Assembly (NCBI RefSeq): GCF_002216855.1
Contig: NZ_CP022356.1
Span: 620,001 to 684,000 of the forward strand
Length of the DNA stretch: 64,000 bases
Source of the DNA: Paraphotobacterium marinum
GTDB lineage: Bacteria > Pseudomonadota > Gammaproteobacteria > Enterobacterales > Vibrionaceae
Direction: 5' to 3'
In this document: one piece after another, positions 54,512 to 63,973 of the stretch
Position numbering within the stretch: the first letter of the stretch is position 1
Layout of the letters: the number at the start of each line of letters is the position of its first letter
Program-made: the position numbers and the translations under genes
The notes under the pieces: generated by a model
The model's input: the letters and a program-made list of their open reading frames with translations, nothing else
Database searches by the model: none
Told to the model about the DNA's origin: nothing

Positions 54512-57500
54512 CTATTTATTTTTATAACTTAGTAGAGCCAAAAGAACAGAAGGATTGATTAAATCTGAATTCTGTTTTAATTTCACAATATCTTCAATAC
54601 TGTTGATGTAGTCGAAAAGCGTAATATAGCCAAACTGCCCGGAACTTCCTTTAATAATATGAAGTAAATCGTTAACTTTATTCCACTTCTCATTTGCACA
54701 GTAATCATCTAATTCGTTAATCATTCTTTTAATTTCTTTTTTGGCATTTATTTTTAAATTAGGATCAGAAATCATTGGTGTTTCATTTTGTTTGAGAATA
54801 TTTAACTCCACACCTCTGTCTTGCTGATGAATTACAACTTTTTGTAATACTTCTTGAAAAGTAGATATACTGACTGGTTTTGTAACATTTTTAAAAAAAA
54901 CGGGAAACTTGTTATGGATTCCCTCATTAGCAGTCAAAGATATTATAGGCGTATCAGTATCTAAGATCTCATCATTTTTTTTCCACTTTAAAGAAGCTTT
55001 AACACCATTCATTACATGCATCCTAATGTCCATAAAGACAACATCAAAAACATTTTTTGTTCCTAGATGAAGGGCTTCTTTTCCACTGCCTGCTGTCAAA
55101 ACCTTATGTCCTAGGGATTCAAGCATTATTTTGAATATATCTCTATTAATGCCAACATCATCAACAACAAGTATTTTTAAAGCATACTTACAAGAATCAG
55201 CTACCTTCTTATGTGGATTTGAGGAAGCTGCATCATCAGAAACTTCATTTTTAAGCGAAATAAGTTTTTTAAATAAAGCCGAGGGTGAAAAGGGATATGA
55301 TGGATCTTGTAAAATTCTGTATTGGTTATTTTGCTCATCATTCACAACACACCCCCATTCTTGTAGTTGGCGCCAAAGATTAGTCGGTGCCGAAATGGTT
55401 TTATTATTAAAAGTTTTTGGGGAAATAAAGTTTACATTTTGAGGCTCATTAAGTGGAATCATTAATGTAAAAATAGAGCCCTTACCTGGCTGACTTTTTA
55501 CAATAATATCACCACCTAACCCTTGTGCTAGCTGTTTCGATAAAACTAAACCTAGGCCAATACCTTTAATATTAGAATGCTCACGCGTGTAAGGTACAAA
55601 TAGTTTTCCTTGGAACTCAGGACTAATACCTAAACCATCATCTTTAATTAAAAAAAACAAATGCTTATTTTTAACATATACTAACAAACTTATGGTACCA
55701 TCCTGGGAAAATTTAAAAGCATTTCCAATAATATTGATAAGGATTTGTTTAACCTTAAACGAATCAGTTTTAATGAATTCAGGCATATTTCTAGACTTTA
55801 CTAAAGTCGTAAAAGTATATTTTTGACGTTTTAATTTAGGATAAAAAATAGATGCACTTTCTTCAATAATATCCAATATTGATACATTTTTGAATTGAAA
55901 GTTCATATGGCCAGCTTCAATACGTCTGATTACTATTAAGTTATTCATCTGCTCAAGAAGGACATTTGAACTTTCATTAATTGTTTTTAGCAAAAACTTA
56001 TTCTGCTCTGAAGTTTCTTTAAGTTCTTTTGTCAAAAGTTCACCAGAAGCCATAATACTACTTAATGGCGTTCTAATTTCATGCGTTAACATATCCATTT
56101 CTTTTTCTTTGTAAAAACTTTTAAGCTCTGCAGACTTTTTTGCTGCTTCTAACTGCTTAGTTCGTATTTGTATTTTATGTTCTAAATTTTTATTGTATTC
56201 TTCAATTTCACTCAATAACTGATTATAACCTTTATTAAACTCATTAATTGTTGGGTTTGTTCTAAACATCACATTATCTTTTGTTTTTTGTTTTGCTTTA
56301 ATTGACTGTATGAGCTGTTTTAAAGGTAAAGTGAAGTTTTTTTCTAGTATAAGTAACGTAACAAAAGCCATAACAAGCTGAAGAATAACAAATAAAGGAA
56401 AAGATTCTAATAGATGTTTTTTATATATATTCACTCTCTGATCTAGAGCAGTTACAGTCACAACCTCAAAGGGAGTGCTTGTAACAATTTGTTTAGTAAT
56501 TATATACTTTCCAATTCTCAAATCACGAGGCTCCGTGGTTTCTTCGTTGGTTGGAGTAATTTTTGATAAAGCTGACTTTAATAACTGAAAAGGTAGCTGA
56601 TCAGCAAAGACACTATTTTGATTTTTTAATAACATTCCCTTTTCATTAGATGATATAACGAAAGGATATTTTTCTGGTATTTTTGCTTCTTTTTTCGATG
56701 GAGTCTTGAGCATCTTAATTAAAGATGCTGGCAAGTGTGTGCCTTGAGGATATACCTTGTTATTAAATCTATTGAGGACAATAGAAAAGTTTTGCTGGGA
56801 GTTGGAATTTTCCAAATAATCAATCAAAGGTACACGCATTAATCCACCAATGTTTATAAGGCCCCATTTTTTAGTCTTAATCCTTTTAAAAACTGGAATT
56901 GCCGCAGTTTCTTCAAATTTTCCAGTAATTGTCGGAGCTTCTATTTTAGTTAACTTCCCCCAATGATACCCTTGATAACTTATTCTACTTCCTGCAATCA
57001 AAGAAGAAACATCTGCTAAAGCTTCTTTCGTTGTTGTTGTCAAATCATCGCAAGAAGAATAGTTTTTATACACAAGTAAATTTTCTTTTGGTGCTGATAC
57101 AAAAACTTTTATAAAACCTTTGTAATAAGGTAATGAGTAATTAATTTTATTTAAAATCTCTTTCGCTAAATTTGATTTATTATAGGATGTCGATACACAA
57201 GCTTTTTGAGGTCTATCAATATCATTTAAAGTTAAGTTTTTTTGCTCTGGTTTTAAATCATAATCATCTTCATCTTGAAGACGAAATAGAGTAAAGTTGA
57301 CAAGATCATCTAAATCTTTTTTACCAAAATGGTCAAAGTCTTGAAACTTATTTTGTAATGTATTTATATAATGATTATTTTCTTTAATTGCATCAATTCT
57401 CGATTGATCTTCTCTATAATATCCATACAAAGTTGCAGCATTTAAAACTAAATATAACAATACATTAACCATGATAATTTTAACAATGATTGATGTATTT

Positions 57501-57517
57501 TCTGTTTTGAAAATCAT
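54512..57517 (-). CDS. Hybrid sensor histidine kinase, EvgS/BvgS-like
   Basis: 1001 residues. Order: membrane helix near 10-30, a periplasmic sensor region (about 35-370) without clear Venus-flytrap motifs, second membrane helix (LFVILQLVMAFVTLLIL), coiled coil, HisKA with MLTHEIRTPLSS (His near 477), HATPase_c (NIIGNAFKFSQDG, DDGLGIS, GIGLGLVLSKQLAQ), receiver domain with FDVVFMDIRM (Asp near 828) and a C-terminal Hpt domain HIIKGSSGQFG (His near 951). A multistep phosphorelay kinase partnered with the response regulator upstream, whose gene overlaps it by four bases. Confidence 0.9.
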   Translation of the reverse strand: MIFKTENTSIIVKIIMVNVLLYLVLNAATLYGYYREDQSRIDAIKENNHYINTLQNKFQDFDHFGKKDLDDLVNFTLFRLQDEDDYDLKPEQKNLTLNDIDRPQKACVSTSYNKSNLAKEILNKINYSLPYYKGFIKVFVSAPKENLLVYKNYSSCDDLTTTTKEALADVSSLIAGSRISYQGYHWGKLTKIEAPTITGKFEETAAIPVFKRIKTKKWGLINIGGLMRVPLIDYLENSNSQQNFSIVLNRFNNKVYPQGTHLPASLIKMLKTPSKKEAKIPEKYPFVISSNEKGMLLKNQNSVFADQLPFQLLKSALSKITPTNEETTEPRDLRIGKYIITKQIVTSTPFEVVTVTALDQRVNIYKKHLLESFPLFVILQLVMAFVTLLILEKNFTLPLKQLIQSIKAKQKTKDNVMFRTNPTINEFNKGYNQLLSEIEEYNKNLEHKIQIRTKQLEAAKKSAELKSFYKEKEMDMLTHEIRTPLSSIMASGELLTKELKETSEQNKFLLKTINESSNVLLEQMNNLIVIRRIEAGHMNFQFKNVSILDIIEESASIFYPKLKRQKYTFTTLVKSRNMPEFIKTDSFKVKQILINIIGNAFKFSQDGTISLLVYVKNKHLFFLIKDDGLGISPEFQGKLFVPYTREHSNIKGIGLGLVLSKQLAQGLGGDIIVKSQPGKGSIFTLMIPLNEPQNVNFISPKTFNNKTISAPTNLWRQLQEWGCVVNDEQNNQYRILQDPSYPFSPSALFKKLISLKNEVSDDAASSNPHKKVADSCKYALKILVVDDVGINRDIFKIMLESLGHKVLTAGSGKEALHLGTKNVFDVVFMDIRMHVMNGVKASLKWKKNDEILDTDTPIISLTANEGIHNKFPVFFKNVTKPVSISTFQEVLQKVVIHQQDRGVELNILKQNETPMISDPNLKINAKKEIKRMINELDDYCANEKWNKVNDLLHIIKGSSGQFGYITLFDYINSIEDIVKLKQNSDLINPSVLLALLSYKNK

Positions 57518-58173
57518 TTATCTAATCTAAGCCCTAACCTACTTGCCCAATTCATTAAATCAAGTGCATTATGCGCTTGTAATTTTCTCATTAGATTAAG
57601 CCTATGTGCTTCAACAGTTTTTAAACTGATCACAAGTAGCTCTGCAATATCACGATTTTTATGACCTTCAGCGACTAGTTTTAAAATTTGCAACTCTCTG
57701 GGGGTTAATTTTTTTGGAGGATCTTTCTTTTCTGTTTGATCTAAATCTGTAGATATCAAACTAATCTGAATAGCTTCATCGATAAACTTTTGTTCAATAA
57801 AAGCATTATTAATCGCTTTTAACAACGTTTCTTGAGAACTTCTTTTTAGAACGTAACCTGAGGCACCAGAATCAATAGCTTGTTTAACTGTTATTTCTTT
57901 TGTATCTGCACTCAAACAGACAATTTTTGTTTGTGGCCACCGACCTTTTAATTTTTTAAGTACTGCTAAGCCATCCATTCCAGGAAGAGATAAATCAAGG
58001 ATAATTAGCTCTGGTAAATTTTTTAAGCAATAATCATAAACTTCTAAACCATTATTGCAAATACCTGTGACTTCAAATTGCTCTGTATTTTCTAATAGAC
58101 TCTTGACTCCTTCTGCAATAAAAAGGTGATCATCGACTATGAGTGTTTTAATTATTTTATTTTTGTCCAACAT
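57514..58173 (-). CDS. NarL-family response regulator, EvgA/BvgA-like
   Basis: 219 residues. Receiver domain: TLIVDDHLFIAEGVKSLL (Asp14, Asp15), phospho-acceptor in LIILDLSLPGMDGLA near 60, Lys in VLKRSS. C-terminal LuxR-type helix-turn-helix (TPRELQILKLVAEGHKNRDI ... VEAHRLNLMRKLQAHN). Overlaps the sensor kinase gene by four bases (ATGA), giving the same order as evgA-evgS. Targets unknown; the upstream gap at 58174-58636 should hold its promoter. Confidence 0.9.
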   Translation of the reverse strand: MLDKNKIIKTLIVDDHLFIAEGVKSLLENTEQFEVTGICNNGLEVYDYCLKNLPELIILDLSLPGMDGLAVLKKLKGRWPQTKIVCLSADTKEITVKQAIDSGASGYVLKRSSQETLLKAINNAFIEQKFIDEAIQISLISTDLDQTEKKDPPKKLTPRELQILKLVAEGHKNRDIAELLVISLKTVEAHRLNLMRKLQAHNALDLMNWASRLGLRLDK

Positions 58174-58636
58174 TATAAATTTATCTATTCATTAAAAACT
58201 ATATTTCAAATTATTCTTTCGTTATTTCATAAGGTTTAATTTATGAAATTGAAATCTTTAGTAACGAGTTTAGCTGACAATTCAATGAACATTCTAAAAG
58301 TAACATTGAAATATTCAGTCTGATTAGATTAAGGGTTCTTCCATTTACATTTATATCTGAAAATTAAAAAATTAAGTTTTAAGGAATTTTTATACTGCGA
58401 TTCATTATTTTTATTATGTCTTTGTAATAATTTTAAGGTTTTTGTTTAAACTTTAATTATTATCAACAATGTCGCATCCTTTTAAGGAAACTATCATATC
58501 TTTTTATGATCTATACTTCAATGAATTCTTTACTTCGAAAACAATTAAATTTTAAAATTTAAACTTTAAATAAAATTATCTCCTAAAAGTAAAGATCATT
58601 TGCGCACTTTCCAACAAGTTATTCGAGAGTATTAAT
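58174..58636. other. Promoter region of the two-component operon
   Basis: About 460 bp without a gene, between the response regulator gene and the osmoprotectant binding-protein gene on the same strand. It must contain the promoter of the regulator-kinase operon and possibly a terminator of the ABC operon. No clear signal picked. Confidence 0.4.
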
Positions 58637-59569
58637 CTATTGTTGCCTATTTGTATCACAATGTAAATTTATGGACAAAAGTCCTTTATCTTCTAGAAAG
58701 GTTCTGGCAACTTCTAGCGGTGATTTTTTTTCAATATCGACCTGATAATTTAACGATTGCATCACTTTATTTGTGATTAAGTGATTCAAAGGCTTTAATG
58801 CACATTTTATTTCTGGGTGCTTCTTTAAAATTGCTTCTCTAGCAACAATTGCCGCATCATAAGGAGGATTGATGTGCCTGTCATCCTCTAAAGGCACTAT
58901 AGCATATTTACTAAGCTGTCCATCTGTTGTAAACACTAAAATGGTATTAACAATACCTGTCTTAAATGCTTGATACATTAAATTCGGTTCCATAAGCTTA
59001 ATTTGAGACTTTGGAATATTTAAATCATATACTTTCTTATAATTTGGAAAGCCATCTTTTCTTAACAAAAATTCAGATGGAACTGCAAGTTTCAGTTTGC
59101 TTTCAACCAACTTCAACTGGCTTAACTTATAAACCCCAAATTTTGAAGCGATTGCTTTTGAAATAGCCAAGGTTTGAGAGTTATAAAAACCCAATGGTTC
59201 TAGCCATGTAATACCATATTTATCTTCATAACCTTTGTTAACGGTATTATAAATGTCTTGACTGGATAATTTAGGATTAAAGGGTTGCTTTAAAACCGTC
59301 AGAAGTCCTGTGCCCGTATACTCAGGATAAATATCAACAGCTCCTTTTTTAAGGGCTTCTGTTACAATATCCGTTGAACCTAAATTTATTTTTTTTTCTA
59401 CTTTTAAACCAGTGTGCTTTTCTAACATCAAAGCGATTATATTGCCAAGAATATACTGCTCTGTGAAGTTTTTACTTGCAACAACCACAGTTTTGTTGTT
59501 TTTTTCATTTGTATTTTTGAGAAATAATAATAACAAGAGCCTATTATAAATATGAATAAAAGAGCCCAT
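58637..59569 (-). CDS. Osmoprotectant ABC transporter substrate-binding protein (OpuC-like)
   Basis: 310 residues. Family motifs: VVASKNFTEQYILGNIIALM, STDIVTEALKKGAVDIYPEY, TGTGLLTVLKQPFN, and VARTFLEDKGLL near the C-terminus. Binds glycine betaine, choline or related solutes. As read, its first 30 residues come from DNA that the permease frame uses as well (133 bp overlap). One extra A in the A7 run (T7 at 59499-59505) would fuse the permease directly to NNKTVVVASKNF, giving the known permease-binding protein fusion. Part of the ABC operon. Confidence 0.85.
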   Translation of the reverse strand: MGSFIHIYNRLLLLLFLKNTNEKNNKTVVVASKNFTEQYILGNIIALMLEKHTGLKVEKKINLGSTDIVTEALKKGAVDIYPEYTGTGLLTVLKQPFNPKLSSQDIYNTVNKGYEDKYGITWLEPLGFYNSQTLAISKAIASKFGVYKLSQLKLVESKLKLAVPSEFLLRKDGFPNYKKVYDLNIPKSQIKLMEPNLMYQAFKTGIVNTILVFTTDGQLSKYAIVPLEDDRHINPPYDAAIVAREAILKKHPEIKCALKPLNHLITNKVMQSLNYQVDIEKKSPLEVARTFLEDKGLLSINLHCDTNRQQ

Positions 59570-60234
59570 GTCAAATTGCTCATGACTCTTTTGGGCTTTG
59601 CTTTTACATGCTTTTTATTAAAAAGTATTCCAATTTTTGCGATTAAATAATCAGAAGCAATTGCAAGAATTGCTGCAGGAATGGTTCCGAGAAGAAGAAG
59701 CGTATTGTTGTTCAATGCCAACCCTTGGGTTATAAAATCACCTAAACCACCTGCACCAATGAATGCTGCAATCGTCGTTATACCTATGGTCATTGCAGAA
59801 GCGATTCTGATTCCTGAAAAAATTGATGGAATTGCAAGCGGTAAGAAAACATGTTGAAGCCTTTGAGTTTTAGTTAAATAAAGACCCTCGGCAGCTGAAA
59901 CATATTCCCTAGGAATATCCATTAAACCAGTATAGGTGCTTCGTACTATAGGAAGCAGTGCATATGCTATTAAGGCAATAAGTGTTGGCGGATAACCAAT
60001 ACCGACAAAAGGAATTAAAAGACCAAGAATGGCAAGACTTGGTATCGTCTGTAAAATATTTACAAAAGCAAAAACAACTTTTCTCATTTTTGGCTTATAA
60101 AACAAGAAAATGCCGAGTGGAATAGCGATAACTATCGAGATAAAAAGAGCTGAGTAAGAAATATAAATATGCTCTAGTAACCTTTCGATTAAATCATTTC
60201 CGTGTTTTGAAAAAAAACTGTATAAAATATCCAT
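59437..60234 (-). CDS. Osmoprotectant ABC transporter permease (OpuB/OpuC-like)
   Basis: 265 residues. Permease signature region EYVSAAEGLYLTKTQRLQHV ... FLPLAIPSIFSGIRIASAMT with the EAA-type loop, and GAGGLGDFITQGLALNN. Five to six membrane helices plus an extra C-terminal helix (TWALLFIFIIGSCYYYF), which in fused family members joins the permease to the binding protein. Here the frame ends 25 codons later, probably because of the poly-A shift. Starts 2 bp after the ATPase gene. Confidence 0.85.
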   Translation of the reverse strand: MDILYSFFSKHGNDLIERLLEHIYISYSALFISIVIAIPLGIFLFYKPKMRKVVFAFVNILQTIPSLAILGLLIPFVGIGYPPTLIALIAYALLPIVRSTYTGLMDIPREYVSAAEGLYLTKTQRLQHVFLPLAIPSIFSGIRIASAMTIGITTIAAFIGAGGLGDFITQGLALNNNTLLLLGTIPAAILAIASDYLIAKIGILFNKKHVKAKPKRVMSNLTWALLFIFIIGSCYYYFSKIQMKKTTKLWLLQVKTSQSSIFLAI

Positions 60235-60236
60235 GA

Positions 60237-61007
60237 TTACTCTATAAAATGTTTGATTTTTTCATATGAAATTAATGACTGACTTTTGTACTGTCTAACA
60301 AAGTCATTACTTGGTTTTTGCACGATATTTTTTGGCGTTCCAATCTGTTGAATCTCACCTTGGTCCATAACCACAATTTTATCAGCAAGCAATAATGCTT
60401 CACTGAAATCATGTGTGATCAACACTATCGTTTTTTTTAGTTTTTGATTTAGAACTTTAATTTCATCATATAACTGGTTTTTAGTTAAAATATCTAGAGC
60501 GCTAAAAGGTTCATCCATTAAAACTATATCTGGATTTGTCGATAGTGCTCTGGCAATATTCACTCTTTGCTGCTGCCCGCCTGATAATTCACTAGGGAAA
60601 TTAAGCAACATTTTTTTATCCATATTCATAAGTTGGATAAGGTCCTCTGCTTTTATTTGAAGCTCTTTGGGAACTGTTTTTATATTTGAGGTGATGATTG
60701 GTAAAATAATATTTTTGTAAACAGACATGTGCGGGAACAAACCTGCTTGTTGAAAGACAAATCCAATTTGGGACTTTAATTCATAAAGAGACATATTTTG
60801 GACGCAATTGCCATCAATCCATACATTTCCATCTGTTGGCCTTAAAGTCCCTGCTATTATATTCAGTAATGTGGTTTTGCCGGAACCTGAAGAGCCTACT
60901 ATAACTATAGTTTCACCGCTTTGAATATCCAAAGTAAAGTCTTTGAGAGCAGGACGAATATCTTGCTGCTTCGTATAGTGTTTAGTTAATCCGTTAATTT
61001 TAATCAT
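60237..61007 (-). CDS. Osmoprotectant ABC transporter ATPase (OpuCA-like)
   Basis: 256 residues. Complete ABC ATPase: Walker [12 protein letters not shown] near 37, Q loop FVFQQAG, signature [15 protein letters not shown], Walker [12 protein letters not shown] and His switch VLITHDF. It has no C-terminal CBS domains, unlike many OpuCA proteins, and so probably lacks ionic-strength sensing through them. First gene of the ABC operon. No clear Shine-Dalgarno. Confidence 0.9.
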   Translation of the reverse strand: MIKINGLTKHYTKQQDIRPALKDFTLDIQSGETIVIVGSSGSGKTTLLNIIAGTLRPTDGNVWIDGNCVQNMSLYELKSQIGFVFQQAGLFPHMSVYKNIILPIITSNIKTVPKELQIKAEDLIQLMNMDKKMLLNFPSELSGGQQQRVNIARALSTNPDIVLMDEPFSALDILTKNQLYDEIKVLNQKLKKTIVLITHDFSEALLLADKIVVMDQGEIQQIGTPKNIVQKPSNDFVRQYKSQSLISYEKIKHFIE

Positions 61008-61295
61008 ATAAGAAAATTTTTTTTTTATATTTTAAACTTTATAAGTTATAAACATCAAATATATTTCAACTTTTATAAGCATATAATAATAAAAAACATA
61101 TTTTTTTTATTTGAATATCTTATTAGTCTTCTCACTTCACAAATTAAGTGAAACTTTTGCTATTAATCATAAAAAACCATTAAATTTAATCATATAATAG
61201 AAATTAATGAACCTAATTGAATATCATTTTATTTGTTGTAAAAAATTAGGATAGATAGAATTCACTAGTAACCCGAATTAAAAGGAAGTATATCT

Positions 61296-61724
61296 ATGAA
61301 GTGGGGACAAAGAAGTCGTTCTACAGTCACTAAACAAATTATTAATTTTGATAATTTAAAAAAACCAGATAAAAAAAACTGGTATCTTGCAGCACCGGAA
61401 CATAATGAATTGACTGTCACTCCGGACTTAATTGTGCCAATTTATAATATGAGTTTAAAAAAACTCAATCAACAATGGAATACTTTTGTACAATCAAAAA
61501 GATTTACCTTATCCTATTCGAATAAAAATAACGAAAGACAATATGTATTTCGAAGTTTTTTCTTTCGATTTCCAGATTTATTGACTGTTAAACTAATTCC
61601 TATCGATGAAAAAACATCATCTTTGGTGATGCTCAGTTTTGCATTGGTAGGTTATTATGATTTTGGCGTCAATAAAAGAAGGGTGAATAAAATTCTAACA
61701 AACTTTGAAAACTATATTAAATAA
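61296..61724 (+). CDS. DUF1499 family protein
   Basis: 142 residues. NWYLAAPEHNELTVTPDL, RSFFFRFPDLLTVKLIP, and LVMLSFALVGYYDFGVNKRR are the DUF1499 pattern (LxAPE, FPDxixv, SRSxxGxsDxGvNxxRv). Family function is unknown. AAAGGAAG site before ATG. Followed 8 bp later by a small gene. Confidence 0.75.
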   Translation: MKWGQRSRSTVTKQIINFDNLKKPDKKNWYLAAPEHNELTVTPDLIVPIYNMSLKKLNQQWNTFVQSKRFTLSYSNKNNERQYVFRSFFFRFPDLLTVKLIPIDEKTSSLVMLSFALVGYYDFGVNKRRVNKILTNFENYIK

Positions 61725-61732
61725 ATCAAATA

Positions 61733-62041
61733 ATGACCATATCACTTCAAAACTATCAAGAATTTTTAGTTGGAACTTGGCAAGGTTCCTGGCAAAAATA
61801 TTTAAACGTAAAGGTGCAAATAAATATTGTTGAGGGCCAAATAAAAGGCTACTACGATATGAACAAGAAAATTATCCACTTTACAGGATATATTGCCTAT
61901 ATAGATGAGCACTCTTTAGAAATTAAATTTAACCCACCTATGGAAAAAAATTCTGGTGGCTTTTTTTATTTTAAAGACAATAAACTTCAATTATATTGCC
62001 TTGATATTAAGCATGATTTTGTCAAAATCAGTGATAATTAA
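61733..62041 (+). CDS. Small beta-rich protein
   Basis: 102 residues, starting 8 bp after the DUF1499 gene without its own strong ribosome binding site, so probably translationally coupled. Begins with YQEFLVGTWQGSWQKYLNVKVQI; the GTWxGSW pattern and alternating strands suggest a lipocalin- or calycin-like barrel. Its stop overlaps that of the rhodanese gene on the other strand. Function unknown. Confidence 0.55.
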   Translation: MTISLQNYQEFLVGTWQGSWQKYLNVKVQINIVEGQIKGYYDMNKKIIHFTGYIAYIDEHSLEIKFNPPMEKNSGGFFYFKDNKLQLYCLDIKHDFVKISDN

Positions 62042-62358
62042 TACTTACTTACATTGGGATCAACATCAGACGACCATTTGTCGATTCCACCGGTTAGATT
62101 GATCACATTATCGAATCCTGCTTGCATTAAATAATTACACACATGCATGCTTCGTATACCATGGTGACAAATACAAATGATGGTTTGTTCTTCATCAAGC
62201 TCATTTAAAGCTGATGGAATTTGTGACATGGGGATATTAATAGATTGTTCTAATCGGGCAATATCGAACTCCCACTTTTCTCTCACATCTAATAAAAAAA
62301 GATTTCCACTGTCCGATTGAATAAGTTGATGAAGTTCATTCGGTGAAATTTGTTTCAT
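62038..62358 (-). CDS. Rhodanese-like sulfurtransferase
   Basis: 106 residues, single rhodanese domain: LFLLDVREKWEFDIARLEQSINIP, active-site loop CHHGIRS (cysteine near 70), and GGIDKWSSDVDP. Transfers or carries sulfane sulfur in the cytoplasm. Stops overlap convergently with the small gene at 61733. Confidence 0.9.
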   Translation of the reverse strand: MKQISPNELHQLIQSDSGNLFLLDVREKWEFDIARLEQSINIPMSQIPSALNELDEEQTIICICHHGIRSMHVCNYLMQAGFDNVINLTGGIDKWSSDVDPNVSKY

Positions 62359-62474
62359 ATAATTTGTCCTGATAATAATTTAAATTTGTCAATTTGTTGA
62401 CAATTGAAAAACTAAGCATGTTATTTTGTAGATGCTAATGGATATTAGCATGTTATATTATTTGTATTTATTTG

Positions 62475-62503
62475 CCTGCTTAGACTCTTTAAGCAGGATT
62501 TTT
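62475..62503. terminator. Hairpin between yciH-like and rhodanese genes
   Basis: CCTGCTTA pairs with TAAGCAGG over a 7-base loop, followed by ATTTTTAT on the plus strand. It abuts the yciH-like stop, so it can end that transcript; the T tract points the other way. Confidence 0.5.
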
Positions 62504-62822
62504 ATCCACCTGCAAACTTTACTTTAAAGCTCATACCCTCTAAAACACTTTTTATTTTTTCTCTATTATCGCCTTGAATTTCTATCTGTTTTCCCTTAAC
62601 AGAGCCACCACAGCCACAGGCTTGTTTTAGTTTTTTGCAAATATCTTTTAAATTGTTTTCAAGTGGGTTAATACCAGAAATAACACATACACCTTTTCCT
62701 TTTCGTCCTTTTGTTTCTCTTTGAATTCGAACAATACCGTCACCGTCAAAGGTTTCTTGTGGTTTGTCTTCTTTAATTTTTCCAAATTCGGTTGAATAAA
62801 CAAGTCTTGAATTATCACTCAT
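62502..62822 (-). CDS. yciH: SUI1/YciH family translation factor
   Basis: 106 residues. Contains GIVRIQRETKGRKGKGVCVI, then CKKLKQACGCGGSVKGKQIEIQGDNREK, the eIF1/SUI1 core. YciH influences initiation fidelity, related to eukaryotic eIF1. No operon partner on the strand apart from the rhodanese gene 144 bp downstream. Confidence 0.9.
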   Translation of the reverse strand: MSDNSRLVYSTEFGKIKEDKPQETFDGDGIVRIQRETKGRKGKGVCVISGINPLENNLKDICKKLKQACGCGGSVKGKQIEIQGDNREKIKSVLEGMSFKVKFAGG

Positions 62823-63004
62823 AAGTTCTTATCCCGTTGGCTATTAACAATCAATAATATTTAAAATTGGACTGTATTATATATTTTTTCAAAATACTAA
62901 TCACACATTTTGTTAAATATATTAAATAATTGTTCCTTTTACATTGATTTATAGATAAAAGTTATATAATTTTAAACTACCAATAAGTTATAGTGCCTTA
63001 GAAA

Positions 63005-63973
63005 ATGAAAAGAGTAATAACAGAGATTAGTTGCCCCATTACAAAACGAGAAAGTATGAAGGTATTTTCTAAAAACATTGCCTCAATAGAGCCTTGGAAG
63101 GAAATCACGCAACAATCCTATGCACCTAATACCTTGATTTCATTTAATAATGACTGGAATCATTTTATTAATTTTTGTTTAGAGCATCAGATGATACCTC
63201 TTCCAGCAACACCTAAAGTAATTAAGCTTTATTTGAATCATGTTCGAAAAACAAGAAAATTAGCTACCATTAAAAGATATTGTATAACTATTTCTCTCGT
63301 TCATCGTTGCCATGGTTATGTCACTCCCGTGGATCATCAAGAAATAAAACTTTTGTTAATGTCGATTCATAATGACAAAACCAATGATTTTAAGCAGCCA
63401 GCTCCTTTTCGAAAGTTTCATTTAGATCAATTAATTGAAAAGTTAGGCAATAGTGAACGATTAAAAGATTTAAGAGATTTAGCGATTTGGTCATTAATGT
63501 TCGAAGCCATGTTAAAAAGGACAGAGCTAAAACTCATTACTTTAAATAATTTAGATTTACAAAACCCGAAAAGTATAACTCTAACGATAGAAGATTACAT
63601 GTTCACTTTGTCTGAAGAAACTTCGTTATTAATCAGCAAATGGCTCAACCACAGCTTAATTACAGAGGGGTTTCTTTTTCGAAGTATAAATAAACATGGA
63701 CATATTCATAACCAGCCTATGGATCCTTCCTCTATTTACAGGGTGTTTAGACGTATCGCTGTCGAGTTAAATTTATCTCATTCTGTTATCTTTTCAGGAC
63801 AATCGCCACGAATTGGCGCCTCTCTTGATTTATCAGAAGATGGCTATCAAATTAATGAGATACAATCCAAAGGCAGATGGAAAAGCTCTGCTATGCCAGC
63901 TCAATATGTCGGTCAAATTGCCAAAAGAAATGTTGAAATGGATAAATTTAAAAAGAAAAAAGAATGGAAGTAA
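63005..63973 (+). CDS. Tyrosine recombinase with altered active site
   Basis: 322 residues. Core-binding domain about 35-130 (ISFNNDWNHFINFCLEHQM ...) and catalytic domain from about 140. Compared with the usual RHRH/W-Y set: the first Arg (LRxSE) is replaced by Lys (MLKRTEL); the HxxR site reads SGQSPRIGASLDL (Gln for His, Arg kept); KGRWKSSAM and the nucleophile Tyr in QYVGQ are present. So strand transfer may be weak or lost. No att site or integron cassette array is recognised next to it. Near the window edge. Weak ribosome binding site. Confidence 0.75.
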   Translation: MKRVITEISCPITKRESMKVFSKNIASIEPWKEITQQSYAPNTLISFNNDWNHFINFCLEHQMIPLPATPKVIKLYLNHVRKTRKLATIKRYCITISLVHRCHGYVTPVDHQEIKLLLMSIHNDKTNDFKQPAPFRKFHLDQLIEKLGNSERLKDLRDLAIWSLMFEAMLKRTELKLITLNNLDLQNPKSITLTIEDYMFTLSEETSLLISKWLNHSLITEGFLFRSINKHGHIHNQPMDPSSIYRVFRRIAVELNLSHSVIFSGQSPRIGASLDLSEDGYQINEIQSKGRWKSSAMPAQYVGQIAKRNVEMDKFKKKKEWK

